Part shown: positions 20,785 to 28,784 of the stretch, one piece after another | Numbering within the stretch: position 1 is the stretch's first letter | Layout of the letters: every line of letters starts with the position of its first letter | NCBI GenBank assembly: GCA_038526915.1 | Contig: JBCBGF010000009.1 | Span: 62,001 to 126,000 of the forward strand | Direction: 5' to 3' | Source: JBCBGF01 sp038526915 | GTDB taxonomy: Bacteria; Pseudomonadota; Alphaproteobacteria; Rhodobacterales; Rhodobacteraceae | DNA: 64,000 nt | Position numbers and translations under genes: made by a program | The notes under the pieces: model-generated | The model's input: the letters and a program-made list of their open reading frames with translations, nothing else | Databases searched by the model: none | Told to the model about the DNA's origin: nothing

Positions 20785-21685
20785 GATGCGGCTTGGGTGA
20801 GGGCGGCTGGGGCGTGGCACTGTTGCGGAGTGCTTTGGCTCGGAGGATGTGTCTGAGATATATGCCCGATTAGGTCAGCCTGAGTACGATCACCGCCACG
20901 TACATGTAGCGGTCTTGCTCCGTCGGGTCAGTTTCTCCACCTCGCAATGGACGGCTATATGCAGGTCAAAATAAACGGATAGGTCGCAAAGGCCATTTGT
21001 GACCTTCTTCCTGTCGACCTAATATATGCAATCAGTCGTGAGACGAGGCACGTTTGGAGCTATTGTGGCATGCGTTAGCCTAGCAGCAGCCGCAATAAAA
21101 AGTTTGAAGATAAGAAATCCAGATAAATCAAGGTGCTAGACTGTCCGTCGCCCCCATGATGGATGGTCGCAATTGTGATATGATTTCAATTAGTTGATAG
21201 GCATCGTGTGCAGTGTGTGTTCATGTTTCGATCGCGTGATCTCGCGCTGCGTATCGGGAGTTTTGATCAAGGGAGAGACATTGGACTCCTTGATGCGGCG
21301 TTCCGCCCACAGAGTTGGTAAACCGACGAGGTCCATTTCGCAGTTGCTGCATATCGCGACGAAAGCAGCCGATTGAATTGAGCGACCAGTAGGTCAGCAC
21401 TGCCGCAATTCGCAACCAGCCGCCGCAGTTGCTCAAATGGCCGCTTGCAGCAACTAGACGTCGGCAAGACTAGGAGCTCTGTCGCCTATGGCAAAAAGCG
21501 CATGTTTTTCTCAGCGCCACCCAACCAAGCGTGACATCTGGCGACATCCATGAAGCGAGTTCTTGTGCAGCATTTTTCACTCCACAGTGCGGACACTTAG
21601 ACCGGGGCAAGCCCGTCTTTTGAAGTCGCTTAGCTCTGCCGAGTTCAATATGCCCGACCGAAGTCGGGCATATCTTTATATTTTA
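20785..21685. other. 900-bp intergenic region without a recognisable gene
   Basis: This stretch between the giant adhesin gene and the BCCT transporter gene is clearly less GC-rich than either. Its open frames (60-86 residues) have no start context, no codon bias and no recognised motif. The only clear element is the hairpin at 21648-21673. It may be decayed former coding or mobile DNA. Confidence 0.6.
21648..21673. terminator. Perfect 11-bp hairpin, probable bidirectional terminator
   Basis: ATATGCCCGAC (21648-21658), loop CGAA, GTCGGGCATAT (21663-21673). On the plus strand a T-rich tract follows (ATCTTTATATTTT). The hairpin lies 13 bases past the stop of the minus-strand BCCT gene, so it can end that transcript and also stop transcription from the adhesin side. 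Confidence 0.7.
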
Positions 21686-23512
21686 CTATTCCGCCGGGCT
21701 CGTCGACGCGTCGGCGACCTTGTCGCGCTGTCCGTCGCGGAACAGAGCTTTGGCAAGTGCGATGCACATCAGACCCATCACCATTGTGAACGGCAATGCG
21801 CCAATGATCATCGCGTTGCGTAACGCGTCCAAAGGATTGTTCTCGCCTGCCGCGATGATCAGAACGCCAATGACCGATGTGAGGATAACACCCCAGATGA
21901 TCTTATGCTTGTTGCCAACATCTTGATCTCCACCCGACATGATCGTGTTCATCACAAGGATGCCCGAGTCAGCAGATGTCACCAGGAAGGTCATGATCAA
22001 AACCACACACATGATGGTAATAGCCGACAGCAATCCACCTGAGATCATCTCGCCAAGGGTCACGAAGAGCTTGGCTGTGTTTGAGGCACCGATGATCGCG
22101 CCGTCTGCGCCTCCGGTCAGTTCCAGGTCGATAGCCGTGCCGCCGAGGATCGTCATCCAGGCAAAACAAACCAACGCAGGCGCGATCACGCAGCCGATGA
22201 TAAATTCGCGCACCGAACGCCCCTTGGAGATGCGTGCCAAGAACAGGCCCACGAAGGGCGAAAACGCGATCCACCATGCCCAGTAGAATGTGGTCCAACC
22301 GGCCTGCCAACCGAACAAGCGACCTTGTTCACCCGCTGCGTAAACCTGTGCGAGGACCTCTGGAGAAAGTGCTGCTGCCTCACCTTCCAGGCCGGAGACG
22401 AACCCATCGAAACTGCCCCAGGGATTGGTTGCACCAGCACGCAGCGCATCGGCAAACGGTGCTGCATCCGCCGGGAGCGCGGCATCAAACGCGGAGGCGG
22501 ATTGCGGCCCGTAGGCCACAAAACTCAGTGACAGGAAGTTCAGAAAATAGTCGACCATGGCCGTGCCGTAGGTCGTCATCGCGAACAGGAACGATCCGAA
22601 GACCACAAACGTCAGGAGCAAGATGAGCGACAGCACCAGATTAAGGTTGGACAGGTATTTCACCCCACGCCCAACACCAGAAACCGCAGAAATGATCGAC
22701 AACCCCATGATGACAATCAAGCCAGCGATCAAGCCGACGGTGCCCGGCTTTGGCGCCTCGCCCGTCAGGTCCATAATCCATTCCATGCCGGTGATTGCGT
22801 AAACCCCGTCAATGAATTGCGAGATGCCGTAGCCAATGGTCACGGACACGCCGAGGATCGTTGCGACAACGCCAAGCACGTCTACGATATGGCCCAGAAA
22901 TCCGTTCATGGCGCGACCAAAGAGGGGTGTGAGCGCTGTGCGGATCGTCAGCGGCATGTCGCGGGTGTATGCGTAGTATGCAAGGCTGAGGCCGGTCACT
23001 ACGTAAATCGCCCAAGCATGGAACCCATAATGCAGGAATGTGTAGCGGTAGCCAGACTGCAACGCGGCTTCCGTATTGGCTTCTGCACCTTGCGCGAGGA
23101 TGACCGGGTTTGACCCCCAAAGCCCCAAGGGCTCAGCAGTTGCAAACACCATCAGCCCAACGCCCAGACCGGCCCCAAACATCATCGAGAACCATGAGAA
23201 GTTTGAGAATTCCGGGGCTTCGCCAGGAGTTCCCATCACCCGTCTCCCCGTGCTGGGGATAAGAGCGACAACGATCAGGAAGAAGAAAAACAGACCGACG
23301 ATAATGATGTAGAACTGGTTGAATATCTCTAAAAGCTGCCCGTTGAGGCTACCCAATGTCCCATTTGCATTGGCTGGAAAGATCAAGGCCCAAAGCACAA
23401 GTCCAATCATAATACCTTTGGATATGAGCGCGATTTCCAAGCTGTGGCCTTCATAAAAGCCCTGTGCTTGCCTCCGGATGTCCAGATCCGTGAATGGCGG
23501 TTTCACCGACAT
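21686..23512 (-). CDS. BCCT family betaine/carnitine/choline transporter
   Basis: 608 residues with about twelve hydrophobic segments. Family landmarks are the glycine-rich segment MFGAGLGVGLMVFATAEP near residue 110 and the signature WTTFYWAWWIAFSPFVGLFLARISKG near residues 400-435. BCCT proteins are inner-membrane, mostly Na+-coupled carriers of quaternary ammonium or sulfonium compounds (glycine betaine, choline, carnitine, DMSP), used as osmoprotectants or nutrients. The exact substrate cannot be read from the sequence, and no betaine or DMSP catabolic gene is adjacent. Start at 23512 is supported by GGGAGG 6 bases upstream. It appears monocistronic, ending at the hairpin at 21648-21673. 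Confidence 0.93.
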   Translation of the reverse strand: MSVKPPFTDLDIRRQAQGFYEGHSLEIALISKGIMIGLVLWALIFPANANGTLGSLNGQLLEIFNQFYIIIVGLFFFFLIVVALIPSTGRRVMGTPGEAPEFSNFSWFSMMFGAGLGVGLMVFATAEPLGLWGSNPVILAQGAEANTEAALQSGYRYTFLHYGFHAWAIYVVTGLSLAYYAYTRDMPLTIRTALTPLFGRAMNGFLGHIVDVLGVVATILGVSVTIGYGISQFIDGVYAITGMEWIMDLTGEAPKPGTVGLIAGLIVIMGLSIISAVSGVGRGVKYLSNLNLVLSLILLLTFVVFGSFLFAMTTYGTAMVDYFLNFLSLSFVAYGPQSASAFDAALPADAAPFADALRAGATNPWGSFDGFVSGLEGEAAALSPEVLAQVYAAGEQGRLFGWQAGWTTFYWAWWIAFSPFVGLFLARISKGRSVREFIIGCVIAPALVCFAWMTILGGTAIDLELTGGADGAIIGASNTAKLFVTLGEMISGGLLSAITIMCVVLIMTFLVTSADSGILVMNTIMSGGDQDVGNKHKIIWGVILTSVIGVLIIAAGENNPLDALRNAMIIGALPFTMVMGLMCIALAKALFRDGQRDKVADASTSPAE

Positions 23513-23771
23513 AGTGTCCTCCCAACGAATGGCTACCCATCAACCTGAGAGCAAAAAACCCACCCTGTCTAGTGCGGCATGTCCACGCCGCGGGGAGAAC
23601 GGCGCACCTTTTTTGAGTGTTCTTGCCGCACATCAGGCCAACAACCCGTTGACGGAACTGGCTTTAACACACCAGGTTTTTGATTTCCCAAGAGCCAAGT
23701 CAGACATTCGCTGCGACAATGAGATTTTGTGGGTGGCGAAGCTGAACAGTGCGGGCAAAGCCGACGTCGCC

Positions 23772-24626
23772 CTAAACCTGCCAATGCCGCTTTCTGATCC
23801 GTTCTGCGAGCCCTTCGTAAGTAGCGGGATCAATCTGATTACTGAGATCTAGGTATCTGGCTGCCTGTGCAAGTTCATCGCACTCTTCCACGGCGCTCTC
23901 ACTCACCAACTTGTCGGCTTCGCCTTGATCGCGCCACGTGTCCCAGCCCGACACTTCGTTTTTCGTCAATGCCAAGAAGTCGCGTGCCAGATTGACCCTC
24001 ACAAACCAAAACCCTGCCGCATCTCCGTGACCGAAAGCACTTAGCCGATCCAGGTTGTTGCGATGCTCTTCCCAGACTTCCCAAGGGAACAGGAATTGCT
24101 CTTTGGGCATGTTCGTCGTGTCAAAATCAATTGACAGATGCGCGATATGCGCCTCGTCAAGTTGCGCGTCGATCATCTTCCAGGAACGTGACCCCTCGTC
24201 CCAATACTCGCAAATCCAATGGTCTTCGAAGGTCGGTGGATGGAAGTACCGCGCAAAACCACACCGGACACGGGCTGGCACCCCATGATGCCTCATGATT
24301 GAGCAGGTGAGAAGAGCGAAATCACGGCACGTGCCGACCCTGCGGTCTCTTGTGCGACGCGCATTGGAAAGGTTTACACGCTCGAAGTCATAAAGCGTGG
24401 GCAAACGCTCAGCTATCGGCAGGGTTACGCGGGACGCCGTGCCAATTTCATCTGGCGGCTCTGCATACAGATGGGCACCAAAGTAATCATGCAAGAGCAA
24501 ACCTTGGACTGTAGACGCGATGGCTTCTGGCGTCGCCTCGATATCATCGAAAGCCCACTTCAGTGCGCGTGGATCGCTCCATGCACCTTGGCGTCGATAG
24601 AACTCTGGCGCACCCTTGCCGTTCAT
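23772..24626 (-). CDS. Transglutaminase-like (papain-fold) domain protein
   Basis: 284 residues from the ATG at 24626, which follows GGGG at a proper distance; a GTG six codons further upstream (24644) is a less likely start. The transglutaminase-core triad is visible: Cys100 in VGTCRDFALL, His136 in EDHWICEYW and Asp153 in MIDAQLD. Bacterial members act as cysteine proteases, amidases or peptide cyclases rather than crosslinking enzymes. No signal peptide is seen, so a cytoplasmic location is likely. The substrate is unknown. It stands alone between the BCCT gene and the DUF5666 lipoprotein gene, all on the minus strand but separated by gaps. Confidence 0.85.
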   Translation of the reverse strand: MNGKGAPEFYRRQGAWSDPRALKWAFDDIEATPEAIASTVQGLLLHDYFGAHLYAEPPDEIGTASRVTLPIAERLPTLYDFERVNLSNARRTRDRRVGTCRDFALLTCSIMRHHGVPARVRCGFARYFHPPTFEDHWICEYWDEGSRSWKMIDAQLDEAHIAHLSIDFDTTNMPKEQFLFPWEVWEEHRNNLDRLSAFGHGDAAGFWFVRVNLARDFLALTKNEVSGWDTWRDQGEADKLVSESAVEECDELAQAARYLDLSNQIDPATYEGLAERIRKRHWQV

Positions 24627-24702
24627 GGTCGTTGACCCCAGCACTGAAAACGCAGTCTAGACGCCGTATACACAGGACATCGCGCCGGTGGTAGGTGCGG
24701 GT

Positions 24703-25644
24703 CTAAAGTCTGACAATCGCGCCCGAGAAATTCGTTGCTAGCCCCGGTGTCAGAAGGTCCCGTCTTGCCTCGTAGGCGTCCGGCACGATGTAGCCGCTCT
24801 GGGCCCCGAACAACCCGCTGTACCGGCCGAAATAGATCGCGCGGCGGGCGCCGATTGCGGACAGGCCGACATCGCGGGCGAAGTTGTGGCCGAGCCCCGC
24901 GATCCGGAGGCCGGGGGTTGTCGGTGCCGGTTCGAGATATCCTTCGACGGAGAGTTGGCGCAGACTGCCAAGCCGGGCGAAGCGGTTCGAATGAAGCCGC
25001 TCGGCAGTGAACCCTCCGTCATGCGCGCGGCCGAATGCGGTCACATAGGCGCCGTCGGTCGGGGTCGGGTCTGGCGCTTCGATGGGGATACCGCCAACGA
25101 CAAACCCGCCATCGCCATCCAAAGAGGCCGTGCCCGCGATCAGGTCAAGCGAATGGGGTGCGGGGTCGATGCGGTTTGGGCGGACGCCCATTGGCGTCCA
25201 GACGCCGCTCACGGCGACGCGGCCCCTGGCTGCCCCGTGCCCAAGCGCGTCGGTCGCATCTATCAAAGGCACACCGTTGACCGATGCCGTCCCGTGGTCG
25301 TGGCGCAATGTGCCGACAAGCGCGTAGTCAATGGCTACGTCGCGCGCGACGAGCCGCTGGGTGGTGCGGTCGGCTGAGACGGTGAGGACCTGCCCGGGCA
25401 ACAGACCGGCTGATGTTGTGCTGCCAAAGGGCGTCGCGAAGGTGGTGTTGCCCTCAAGCTCAACCCGCAGTCCATTGATCAACAGGCTGCTGAAGCCATA
25501 GAGCGTGCCCACGATACCGGTCCCGCCAATACCACCTTCGAACGGATCCTTTTCGTTCCGCGTCACGATGGCCGGAGCACTGCAGGCCGCCAAGACGGCC
25601 GACCCCAGAAGCAAAAGGCTATGGCGTCTCGTCTTCACCGTCAT
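24703..25644 (-). CDS. DUF5666-domain lipoprotein
   Basis: 313 residues from the ATG at 25644. The start is set by AGGAAG just upstream and by a lipoprotein signal peptide beginning there (MTVKTRRHSLLLLGSAVLAAC, lipobox LAAC). The mature part has small beta-rich modules of the DUF5666 type: GTLYGFSSLLINGLRVEL, then GQVLTVSADR and a second module beginning GTLRHDHG. DUF5666 proteins are predicted envelope proteins of unknown function. The first 26 bases overlap the end of the DUF6502 gene, so the two are almost certainly co-transcribed and translationally coupled. A longer in-frame extension into the upstream gene was rejected. Confidence 0.8.
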   Translation of the reverse strand: MTVKTRRHSLLLLGSAVLAACSAPAIVTRNEKDPFEGGIGGTGIVGTLYGFSSLLINGLRVELEGNTTFATPFGSTTSAGLLPGQVLTVSADRTTQRLVARDVAIDYALVGTLRHDHGTASVNGVPLIDATDALGHGAARGRVAVSGVWTPMGVRPNRIDPAPHSLDLIAGTASLDGDGGFVVGGIPIEAPDPTPTDGAYVTAFGRAHDGGFTAERLHSNRFARLGSLRQLSVEGYLEPAPTTPGLRIAGLGHNFARDVGLSAIGARRAIYFGRYSGLFGAQSGYIVPDAYEARRDLLTPGLATNFSGAIVRL

Positions 25645-26473
25645 CTTCCTTTGTCGGCGCGCTGTCGGGCTCACCCGTTTCGCGGTAAAAGTAAATCCCC
25701 AACCGGTATCGGTCGCGCCCATCCTCGGGCGCGGCGGCGGCATCGCGCAGGTCCTGGCTTTCCTCATTGAGCGTTTCAAGCAGGCTTTGTGACAGTGTGC
25801 GCGCGCGATCCTCAATCTGGTCAACGGCCTCGGGCGTCAGCCGGTTGTAGAACACCGCGCGCTCGAAGAACGGGGGCTGATCGGCGAGGAGGTTCTCGGT
25901 CGCTGCGGCAATGTGATCGCCCACATTCGCCGCAAAGAAGACCAGCTTGTCTTGGTCTGACGCCGGCCCCTTCCGGGCGGTGTCGGAGATCCGCAAAAGT
26001 CCGTCATCGCCTTCCAGGACAAGCCCCTGGCGTAGAAGTTCATCCAAAACAGTGCGCGGGCGAATGTCGGTATTGATTGACCGCACCAACGCCTCAAAGC
26101 TTTCGCCCTTATCCGCGCTGCGCGGCAGGGGTTTCGGGGCTCCGTCTGCATCGCGGTAGTCGGGGCGGGCCATCCATTGACCGAGGACGGTCGCAAACAT
26201 CGCTGTCTTGGATCGCGCGGTTTCCCAGCTTTCGGTCTCATCCGACAGGATTGCGCGGACGTCGCGCCGGTGGACGCCGGTCAGCAGCGTGATGCGGCTG
26301 TCAGTTGGGGGCGCGTCGTCGATGCGAAACTCATCTCGCGCGACTTCGACATAGACGGATTTCAACAGCTTATAGAAGGCTGGTGCCGTCACGCCGCGCG
26401 CGATCAGCATGCGCACCAGCGGGCGCATCAAGCCATTCATGACCCGTAAGAGTTTCCGGCTGTCCTGCTCCAT
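25619..26473 (-). CDS. DUF6502 family protein
   Basis: 284 residues from the ATG at 26473 (MEQDSRKLL). The N-terminal half, about residues 10-110, reads like a winged-helix module (RMLIARGVTAPAFYKLLKSVYVEVARDEF, then TGVHRRDVRAIL); the rest is helical and charged with an acidic tail (EDDGEDETP). DUF6502 has no established role. The helix-turn-helix-like start and the position, divergent from the fasciclin operon with a palindrome between them, suggest a regulator of its own and the neighbouring genes. That is inference. The preceding open frame runs through the palindrome to 26569 but has no start signal there. Confidence 0.75.
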   Translation of the reverse strand: MEQDSRKLLRVMNGLMRPLVRMLIARGVTAPAFYKLLKSVYVEVARDEFRIDDAPPTDSRITLLTGVHRRDVRAILSDETESWETARSKTAMFATVLGQWMARPDYRDADGAPKPLPRSADKGESFEALVRSINTDIRPRTVLDELLRQGLVLEGDDGLLRISDTARKGPASDQDKLVFFAANVGDHIAAATENLLADQPPFFERAVFYNRLTPEAVDQIEDRARTLSQSLLETLNEESQDLRDAAAAPEDGRDRYRLGIYFYRETGEPDSAPTKEDDGEDETP

Positions 26474-26550
26474 TGCCGCTGAAACATATGGGTAGTGGGA
26501 AAAATTTCCACAAGCTTCTTGACCCAAATTGACGCAGCGATATGTGTTGC

Positions 26551-26567
26551 GTGTGAAAATTACACAC
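26551..26567. promoter_or_regulatory. Palindromic candidate operator in the DUF6502/fasciclin divergent promoter
   Basis: GTGTGAAAATTACACAC is a near-perfect 17-bp palindrome of the form GTGTGWAAWTTWCACAC. It lies 29 bp before the fasciclin protein start (26597) and 77 bp before the DUF6502 start (26473), a fitting place for a site controlling both directions. The binding protein is unknown; DUF6502 is the obvious local candidate. Confidence 0.5.
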
Positions 26568-26596
26568 AAACCGAAACTGACTTGAAGGATCCGCCC

Positions 26597-27103
26597 ATGT
26601 CGTCTGCTTTTTCCCGCCGCGATACGCTGCGCTTTGCTGCAGGGCTCACCGCTTTGTCTGGCCTCGCCGCCTGCGGCATGCCCAGCCCATCGACGCCGGA
26701 TATCGTTGATACCGCCGCAGCCGCGGGATCATTCAACACCCTTGTGGCAGCCGTCGATGCCGCCGGCTTGGTGGACACTTTGAAGTCGCCCGGGCCGTTC
26801 ACAGTCTTTGCCCCTACGGATGCGGCGTTCGCAGCCTTGCCCGCGGGAACGGTCGACGCCCTGCTGTTGCCTGAGAACCGGGGGCAGCTCACCGAGATTC
26901 TGACATACCACGTTGTCCCCGGCCGTGTCGGAGCGGCTCGGCTGGTTGGCTCGCGTGGTTCTTTGACGACTGTCGAGGGGCGCCCGTTGCACTTCGATGG
27001 CCGTAACGGCGTGCGCATCAATGACATCGCCGTCAGCAATCCCGATGTCATCGCGTCAAACGGCATCATTCACGTGATTGATGGCGTGTTGCTGCCGCGC
27101 TGA
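26597..27103 (+). CDS. Fasciclin-domain protein with Tat/lipobox signal
   Basis: 168 residues from the ATG at 26597, preceded by AAGGAT. The N-terminus combines a twin-arginine motif (FSRRDTLRFAAG) with a lipobox (SGLAAC), so the product should be exported by Tat and anchored as a lipoprotein. One fasciclin (FAS1) domain covers about residues 35-168. Its H1 motif is GPFTVFAPTDAAFAALP, then YHVVPG and the H2-like NGIIHVIDGVLLP. FAS1 domains mediate adhesion between cells or to matrix. The gene is first in the fasciclin/type I secretion cluster, 31 bp ahead of the secreted fasciclin-RTX gene. Confidence 0.88.
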   Translation: MSSAFSRRDTLRFAAGLTALSGLAACGMPSPSTPDIVDTAAAAGSFNTLVAAVDAAGLVDTLKSPGPFTVFAPTDAAFAALPAGTVDALLLPENRGQLTEILTYHVVPGRVGAARLVGSRGSLTTVEGRPLHFDGRNGVRINDIAVSNPDVIASNGIIHVIDGVLLPR

Positions 27104-27134
27104 CCCTTTCACCGTTTAAACGGAGGTTCCTCCA

Positions 27135-28721
27135 ATGACGACATCTACACCTAACATCGTCGACATCGCCGCTGGGTCTGACGATTTCAATTTGCTGGTT
27201 CAGGCGCTTGCCGCGGCTGGCCTGGTGGATACCGTAAAAAACCTGGACGATATCACCGTGTTCGCGCCAACAGACGCCGCGTTCACACAACTGGCCGTCG
27301 ATCTCGGGTTTGACGGAGATCCCGACGACGAAGGCGCGGTTTTCGCAAGCCTCGTCGACAGCCTGACCGAGCTTGGTGGCGGCGACCCGATCCCGCTACT
27401 GACCGACGTTCTTCTCTACCATGTCTCGGCAGGCGCGAAGACTGCGGCAGAAATCGACGCGCTGGACAGGGTTGACACCCTGCTGGCCGGGGCGACCTTC
27501 GGGTCAGAAGGCACCGAGCTTGTGGATAACGAGCCCGATATCGCCAACCCCAACATCGTGATGCCCGATATCGACGCCGCGAACGGGACGATCCAAGCCA
27601 TTGACCGCGTTCTTTTGCCCATCGACATCCCCGGCAACGAAGCGCCCGTTGACCCCGCACCAACCGAAACCCTGACCGGGATCGTCGCGGCAAGCGGTGG
27701 CGTGTTTGACGACAATGCCGCTGATTTCGACATTCTGCTGAATGCAGTTCAGGCTGCGGGGCTGGCCGGCGCGTTGGACGATCCGAACGCCGATTTAACT
27801 GTGTTTGCCCCCAACGATGCGGCCTTTGTTGGGCTTGCGCAAACGCTTGGGTTCAAAGGCGAGGATGAGGGTGAGGCGTTCGCCTATATCGTCGAGGCAC
27901 TGACGCTCTTGTCAGGCGGCGAAGATCCTATTCCGCTGTTGACGGACATCCTGCTCTATCACGTCGCGCCGGAGGCATTGGACTCGGACGCCGTGTTCTC
28001 AGCCGACGGTATTCCGACACTCCTGGGCACCGCATTGGGTGTCGATGGGCGCGAGCTTGTCGATCAGGACCCCGACATCGCAAACCCGGAGATCATCGCG
28101 ACCGATATCCCGGCAACAAACGGCATCGCCCATGTTCTGGACGGTGTCCTTTTGCCTGCCGATATCCTGAACGGCGACGGCGGCCGTGGCCTCGTTGACT
28201 TCAAAATCGGCGATGACGGCGGCGAGACGTTCCGCACCGGCGCCAACACCGATTTTGTCTCGGGTCTCGGCGGCAGCGACGACATCCGCCTGGGCAAGGG
28301 TGACGATATTGGCCTGGGCGGCGACGGAAACGATATCATCCGGGGTGGTCGCGGCGACGATATCGCCAAGGGCGGTGACGGCAACGATACGCTGCGCGGG
28401 GGGCGTGACAATGACACGCTCGATGGCGGCGCCGGGCGCGACCTGTTGATCGGAGGGCGCGATAACGACGTGCTCACCGGGGGCACAGATGCCGATATCT
28501 TCCGCTTTCATGCGCATCAGGGCCACGACACAATCACTGATTTCACCTCGGGCGAGGACCTGATCCAGATCCGCGCGCGCGGGATGCGAGACTTCGACGA
28601 TCTCGAACACCGCATCTCTGACACCGAAGATGGTGCAGTGATCCACATCCGCGGCACCGACATCCTGGTTGAGGGCGTCGCCGCGTCGAGCCTGACGGAA
28701 AGCGACTTTCTCTTCTCCTGA
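27135..28721 (+). CDS. Two-fasciclin, RTX-repeat protein, predicted type I secretion substrate
   Basis: 528 residues with no N-terminal signal peptide. Two FAS1 domains (about residues 7-165 and 178-345) each show the VFAPTDAAF or VFAPNDAAF motif, LLYHV, and a closing IDRVLLP or LDGVLLP. They are followed by about nine calcium-binding RTX nonapeptides (GGDGNDIIRGGRGDD type, about residues 378-456) and a serralysin-like C-terminal segment (ADIFRF...DTITDF) that serves as type I secretion signal. CGGAGG sits 8 bases before the ATG. The following genes encode the matching ABC exporter and adaptor. Inference: a secreted, calcium-folded surface adhesin working with the fasciclin lipoprotein upstream. 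Confidence 0.92.
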   Translation: MTTSTPNIVDIAAGSDDFNLLVQALAAAGLVDTVKNLDDITVFAPTDAAFTQLAVDLGFDGDPDDEGAVFASLVDSLTELGGGDPIPLLTDVLLYHVSAGAKTAAEIDALDRVDTLLAGATFGSEGTELVDNEPDIANPNIVMPDIDAANGTIQAIDRVLLPIDIPGNEAPVDPAPTETLTGIVAASGGVFDDNAADFDILLNAVQAAGLAGALDDPNADLTVFAPNDAAFVGLAQTLGFKGEDEGEAFAYIVEALTLLSGGEDPIPLLTDILLYHVAPEALDSDAVFSADGIPTLLGTALGVDGRELVDQDPDIANPEIIATDIPATNGIAHVLDGVLLPADILNGDGGRGLVDFKIGDDGGETFRTGANTDFVSGLGGSDDIRLGKGDDIGLGGDGNDIIRGGRGDDIAKGGDGNDTLRGGRDNDTLDGGAGRDLLIGGRDNDVLTGGTDADIFRFHAHQGHDTITDFTSGEDLIQIRARGMRDFDDLEHRISDTEDGAVIHIRGTDILVEGVAASSLTESDFLFS

Positions 28722-28728
28722 CCCGCGT

Positions 28729-28764
28729 GCGGCGGCCCTGATCCGGGGCCGCCGCTTTTCGTTT
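28729..28764 (+). terminator. Intrinsic terminator/attenuator between RTX cargo and exporter genes
   Basis: Perfect 10-bp stem GCGGCGGCCC (28729-28738) / GGGCCGCCGC (28746-28755) with a 7-base loop, followed directly by TTTTCGTTT. It sits 7 bases after the RTX gene stop and 20 bases before the exporter start. Partial read-through would give much cargo mRNA and little exporter mRNA. Confidence 0.8.
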
Positions 28765-28784
28765 ACTTTGCCGGAGGCCGCGCA

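Noticed and set aside
16023..20820. Very long minus-strand open frames (954 and 1,047 codons) opposite the adhesin gene
   Set aside because: Their composition mirrors the repetitive adhesin codons; they lack start signals and recognisable domains, and the plus frame has a signal peptide and TPS domain.
21194..21376. 60-codon open frame (MIGIVCSVCSC...) in the 900-bp spacer
   Set aside because: No ribosome site, atypical cysteine-rich start and no similarity to a known small protein family.
23478..23852. 124-codon plus-strand open frame between BCCT and transglutaminase genes
   Set aside because: Overlaps the starts and ends of both real genes, with no motif or start signal.
25645..25824. 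60-codon N-terminal extension of the DUF5666 lipoprotein
   Set aside because: It lies inside the DUF6502 gene and would precede, and so destroy, the lipoprotein signal peptide.
28260..28500. Tandem repeats that might suggest a CRISPR array
   Set aside because: They are the codons of RTX nonapeptides (27-base period) inside a coding gene; there are no unique spacers.
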